Assembly: GCF_016808335.1 (NCBI RefSeq)
Contig: NC_053138.1
Location: 61,162,951-61,226,950 of the forward strand
Origin: Panicum virgatum
Lineage: Eukaryota > Streptophyta > Magnoliopsida > Poales > Poaceae
DNA: 64,000 nucleotides
Direction of reading: 5' to 3'
Position numbers and translations under genes: made by a program. Position 1 is the first letter of the stretch; each line of letters begins with the position of its first letter. Shown piece after piece: positions 59,697 to 64,000 of the stretch. Below the pieces are notes generated by a model. That model was not told the DNA's origin. It ran no database searches and saw only the letters and a program-made list of their open reading frames with translations.

Positions 59697-59830
59697 CTTG
59701 CCGACGGAGGGAGGAGGAGGAGACGGCGACCTTCTCTTCTTCGTCGGAGCGGGGCGGCGGGCTCCGGTTCGATGGAAGGAGGCGTGAGGGTTCGGCTTGC
59801 GGATTCAGTTGAGTCCGCTCAGTCAAGTTT
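59697..59830 (-). other. RPN6 5'UTR exon and first-intron donor
   Basis: On the minus strand, a CT-rich leader ending ctccgtcggcaag is followed by the donor gtaaac at 59696-59691. Together with the acceptor ...cttgtaatag before 55812 it defines a ~3.9-kb 5'UTR intron, of which about 2.9 kb is the LINE. The upstream end near 59830 is approximate. A 17-G run (59005-59021) lies in the intron beside the LINE. Confidence 0.6.
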
Positions 59831-61577
59831 GAGAGATTTTCTACTCTCTTGTGTTCTAAAGAAAATAAAAGAAAGGAAAAGGCTTTCTTGTTTGTAAAGA
59901 AAGAAAGAAAAGAGGGAGGCTTTCGTACATTAGGCCCAGTAAGGAACGGGCCAACTTTCGTGTTGCTTGCTTTTCCGGAGGCCGCCGGCAAGTACTCCTC
60001 AGTTCCAAATTAAATTATAGATCGTTTAACTTTTTAAACATTAAATTTGAGTTATTCAAAAAAATTATGTAAATATAGTCAAATTTAAGTTATTTAAAAA
60101 AAATGTATGGATAATGCAAGTTGTAACAAAAGAAGTAATATTTTGCACAAATTTTCGTGAAACGTCGTCATTCCATTGGGCAAATCTACAGAGCGCTCGA
60201 ACTTCGATTTGTTCAAACGGAGCAGGTTGCTGATATGACGGTTGATAGGTTGATTGACGAAACTAAGGATGAAGCAAGATTGTGGTGCCAGGCGGGTGCA
60301 AAATACCTAGCCATTTTAATTGTGAACACAAGTAACAAGTAATCTCTCTTGCTTTCTTTTCAATTGGGAGCTTTCTGATGCTCCGGCTATTTAGAACTTT
60401 TCTAAGTAGGTTTTTCATGTAAAATGCTTTCTCCTTATTAATACATGCCATAATCAGTCCGAGTCTTTTGAAAAAAAAAAGTGTTTCTTCCTTCTTCATC
60501 GGATTCATCTTTGCTTTGCCAAAATATGAGCCCTTTTTTTCTTGTAAAACTTGTCAAGACAAAGCTTTCAAAAGAGAAGAGACTAAGGTGTTTAGTTGGG
60601 AGCCACAGCTCGCGACGCTACACACGCCCACGCCACATTACAGTCAGACTGAGGGAGCTGTGGCGCCTGGAATGCCCGCCACACTGTGGCTCCCAACCAA
60701 AGACGCCGTAAGTTTGTAACAGGTTGCCTGGAAATGTAAAAAAGATAACTGTAGCTACTCCTATCATGGACAACAAATCGACTACCACCGTGCGGTACGG
60801 TCGTCCTGCCACGGCGTCCCGAACGCGGCAGGACGAGACAACCCATCTCGTACGGCATGACAGTCGACAGCTCTGAAACATTCATCACCTACCTGAAGTT
60901 CAACTAGGACCTGCTCCATGCTCGACTCAACTAGTCAACTTTGACTTCAGAGAAACACAAAACCGTCCTGCTTTAGTTTTACCATTGACCATATGCATGC
61001 TCTTGTCTATCTTCCATCTGCCTGAACTTGAAATTTCGAATGGCACCACAAGTGTTTCATTTCAAAGCCCCAACACACAGTAACACACACCTGCTAACTG
61101 CTGCAAATGACAAAACCTGAGCAGAAAAGGTGTTAGAGTGCACGTATGATTTTCCCAAAGCCACTTTTTTGAACAAGGACTTGAACACAAACACACCACA
61201 ACTTCTTTAGAATTGCAGGGAGAGACCGGGTCCGCATGCATTGTAGTTATTAGGACCAAGATAAGGGTTACATTTTACAGCAGTCAAGAGTCATTTTGGC
61301 ATGCCTCGCTTGCACTGCTGACTCTGATTGCATTGCCGCAGGAAAATGCATGTGTCCTTCCTTTAGTACGCTGGCTATGCTGAATCTGAACGACTGAATA
61401 TCCAGCTCTAACAAAGCTCCAAAAGATCTTCCACCCCTGAGCATCAGCGTAAAAAAGGGTTCTGAACATCAGCTGTCTGCACGATTTGGATAGAGAGCTG
61501 CACGTCTCAAAGAGGGGGACGACGACAGAATGAAGGTGAAAGAAAAAACAGCATGAAACGGCATTGGTAGCCTGCCG
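59831..61577. other. Divergent intergenic region between RPN6 and the receptor kinase
   Basis: Apart from the Tourist MITE, an AT-rich Stowaway-like fragment starts near 60000 (ctcctcagttccaaattaaattat...). No gene was seen. Promoters of both flanking genes must lie here. Confidence 0.5.
60587..60708. mobile_element. Tourist-type MITE, 122 bp
   Basis: The ends ggtgtttagttgggagccacag and, inverted, ctgtggctcccaaccaaagacgcc (positions 60587-60608 and 60684-60707) pair with few mismatches. TAA flanks at 60584-60586 and 60709-60711. No coding capacity. Confidence 0.8.
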
Positions 61578-64000
61578 ATGGCCATGGCTTCTCGTCGCCA
61601 TCTCGTCTTCGCCCTCGCCACCGTCCTCGCCTTGCTCCGCGCTGTGGCCAAGGACGACGGCAACATCTTGCGGCCGTGGCCGCCTGACTGCTCGACGGCG
61701 GACAACTACACGGCCGGCAGCCAGTACCAGAGGAACCTCGCCGAGCTCCTGTCCAGGCTCCCCGCGGCGGCCGGCGACAACGGCTGGTTCTACGAAGGCA
61801 GCGCCGGCGCGGGCGCCGACGAGGTGTTGGGCCTCGTCATGTGCTACGCCGACTACAACGCGACGGCGTGCCGGGACTGCCTCTCCAGGGCGCCCGCCGG
61901 GATCACGACGGTGTGCCCGGGCAGCCGGAGCGTCCGCGCCATGTACGACGCGTGCACGCTCCGGTACTCGGACACGCCGCCGATCCCGGCCGCCGCCGCG
62001 GACCTCGCCGTCCTGTACATAGTGTACCTGGCTTTCCCTGGGGTGTCCGTCACCTCGGAGGGCCTGCGGGAAGCCTGGGTGCCGCTGATGAGCGAGCTCA
62101 CGGGCGGCGCCGCCGCCTCGCCGCTGCGGCTCGCCAACGGCAGCACGCCGTACTCGAGCTCGCAGGAGATGTACGGGCTGGCGCAGTGCACGAGGGACCT
62201 CAACGCCAGCGAGTGCGCGCGGTGCATCGGCAGCTACGTCAGCCAGCTGGGGAAGCTGTTCCCCAACAACTCCGGCGGCGTCGTCAAGGGGTACAGCTGC
62301 TACCTGCGCTACCAGGTGGCTGCGCTCGACATCACCCTGCCGCCTGCGCCGGCGCCGGCGCCGCCAGCTCCAGGTGAACATTCGATCGACGCAGACCTCA
62401 CCTTTATCGATTGACGACATTTCATTTGCGAGGCACCTTCACTCCACAGGGCCTTCATCGTCTTCCAAGACGGGGATCGTCATTGGCGTGTCCGTCTCCG
62501 TTGGTTCCGTCTCGATCTTGATGGTTCTGAGCTTCTCCGCGTGGCTTCTTCTCCGGTGGCGGCGGCGGAAGATGGCTAACCTCCACGAGGAAACAAGGGC
62601 GATGGAAGACGAGTTCGAGAAAGGGACCGGGCCAAAGCGGTTCCGCTACGGGGAGCTCGTCCTTGCCACGGACAACTTCTCGGACAGGCAGAAGCTCGGA
62701 GAAGGCGGGTTCGGGTCGGTGTACAGGGGATTCCTGAGGGAGATGAACCTTCACGTCGCCATCAAGAGGGTGTCCAAGGGCTCCAAGCAAGGGAGGAAGG
62801 AGTACGCCTCGGAGGTGAGGATCATCAGCCGGCTGAGGCACCGTCACCTGGTGCAGCTCGTCGGCTGGTGTCACGGCGGTGGCGATCTCCTCCTCGTCTA
62901 CGAGCTGATGCCCAACGGCAGCCTCGACAAACATCTATATAGTGGAGATAACAAATTATCATGGTCACTCAGGCAAGTGTTTACGGCTATATAGTGTTTA
63001 CGATTTTTTCCACTAAGCATCTCGTGTTTTCTAAGGGGAAAAAATCTAATTTATACCTTCGATCTATAAAACTAAGCCCGAATTTCAACCTTCAACTACG
63101 AAACCGGAGAATATAGGTTATCCGACTGTTGAAACCGAACAAATTTGATTCTTTAGGTGGTTTCTATTTTGTGAAAATTAAAAATATTCTTTTATACTAA
63201 AAAATTCAAAGTAATTCATTTAGATAAAAAAATGAAATGTGTATCAAAAGTTTTCTTAGCGCAATACTTGTCAGCTATTCAAATTTCGTCCTTTAGGGGA
63301 TTTTTCATTTTTTAGAATAACTAAGATTCAAATAAATAGAGCAATAATAGATAGGTTAATTTTTTTTTAGAAAATTTGGTACTAGCTATTTTCATATTTT
63401 TTTATTCAAAATGAATTAGTTTTGATTGTTTAAATCTAATTAGAATTTATTTTTTTCCAAAAATTACATAAAATCACGTTTCGAAACCACACAAGGGCTA
63501 AATTTGCCCAATTTCGACAGTTCGATATCCTCTATTATCCAGTTTTATAGTTGAAAAAAATTAAATTTTTGTGACAGTTCAAGAGCGTGAACTCTAACTT
63601 TTCCTTTTTGTACACGAGATCCTCCTCGGCGATTCTTCAACATCATGTATTGTGCAGGCACAAGATTGTTCTCGAGATCGCCTCGGCGATTCTTTACCTG
63701 CACCAAGAGTGGGAGCAGTGCGTCATGCACAGGGACATCAAGCCGAGCAACGTGATGCTGGACGCCTCCTTCACCGCCAAGCTCGGCGACTTCGGGCTCG
63801 CCAGGCTCGTCGACCACGCCCGGGGCTCCCACACCACGGTGCTCGCCGGCACGCTGGGGTACATGGACCCAGAGTGCAGGGTGAGAGGCCGGGCCAGCGC
63901 CCAGTCCGACGTCTACAGCTTCGGCGTCGTCCTCCTCGAGGTCGCGTGCGGCCGGGGCCCCGCCGTCGTGCTCGGCGACGACGCCGTGATCCACCTGTCG
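61578..64000 (+). CDS. DUF26 ectodomain receptor-like kinase with lectin-RLK-type kinase (3' end beyond window)
   Basis: Predicted plasma-membrane receptor kinase. Exons 61578-62373, 62450-62972 and 63658-beyond. An N-terminal signal peptide ([16 protein letters not shown]) precedes two DUF26/Gnk2 domains, each with the C-X8-C-X2-C motif (first Cys at residues 89 and 204), and a Pro/Ala hinge. A transmembrane helix ([22 protein letters not shown]) is followed by the RWRRRK stop-transfer. The kinase has the glycine loop [16 protein letters not shown] lysine, HRDIKPSN catalytic loop (RD type), [12 protein letters not shown] and [26 protein letters not shown] and [12 protein letters not shown] resemble L-type lectin receptor kinases more than typical cysteine-rich RLKs. 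Intron 2 uses a GC donor (AG|GCAAGT), needed to read LSWSLRHKIV. The ATG at 61578 is followed by a second in-frame ATG two codons later. The window ends before kinase subdomain XI. Confidence 0.88.

Noticed and set aside
61284..62420. 378-codon minus-strand frame opposite the receptor kinase
   Set aside because: Antisense shadow of GC-rich coding sequence with no recognisable domain.
62374..62994. Transmembrane kinase frame as an independent gene
   Set aside because: Splicing 62373 to 62450 joins it in phase to the DUF26 ectodomain. The frame's first codons are intronic.

Overview
The window is nuclear DNA from a grass, probably panicoid. The evidence is GC-rich first exons, GT-AG introns, RTE- and L1-type LINEs, long-TIR Mutator-like, CACTA and hAT elements, Tourist-like MITEs, and plant-specific gene families. 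There are no bacterial operons, rRNA, CRISPR arrays or viral genes. Exon coordinates below were joined by hand from splice sites and reading frame, without transcript evidence.

Positions 1-28,400 hold a tandem array of a small gene family I cannot name. All members end in a ~50-residue domain with the blocks IFEAL, LLRAYS, LMALP and WLLMEI, called here the RAYS domain. Type C genes (three exons, 147 aa) are intact at 350-1731 and 11814-13146 and broken at 23184-24500. Type B genes begin with an RIEIDW exon and are all damaged (3538, 6441, 15552, 25659; a divergent member at 27606). Between them lie decayed exon relics and many insertions: a 3.7-kb LTR-like block, hAT elements, a CACTA relic carrying a ULP1-type protease, L1 fragments, and an element that captured phosphomannose isomerase and glycosyltransferase pieces.

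Positions 28,400-34,600 are mostly gene-poor and hold an internally deleted Mutator-like element. Positions 34,854-42,858 hold a complete 14-exon SUMO protease gene of the OTS/ULP1D type with an unusual repetitive acidic C-terminal tail. Its introns carry an RTE LINE, a tiny RTE tail, tRNA-derived SINEs and an L1 tail. Its first exon and first intron are closely related to those of the type B gene at 6441, which links the array to this locus.

Positions 42,859-50,640 are intergenic, with MITEs and a diverged segmental duplication. Then come a seven-exon homocysteine S-methyltransferase gene (50,821-53,707, +) and, convergent to it, the 26S proteasome subunit RPN6 (coding 55,800-54,520, -). The RPN6 5'UTR intron contains a 2.9-kb RTE LINE. 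The window ends inside a receptor kinase gene (61,578 onward, +) that joins two DUF26 ectodomains to a kinase resembling lectin receptor kinases.

The intact genes are unrelated housekeeping or signalling genes (SUMO deconjugation, methionine cycle, proteasome lid, cell-surface perception) and do not form a pathway.
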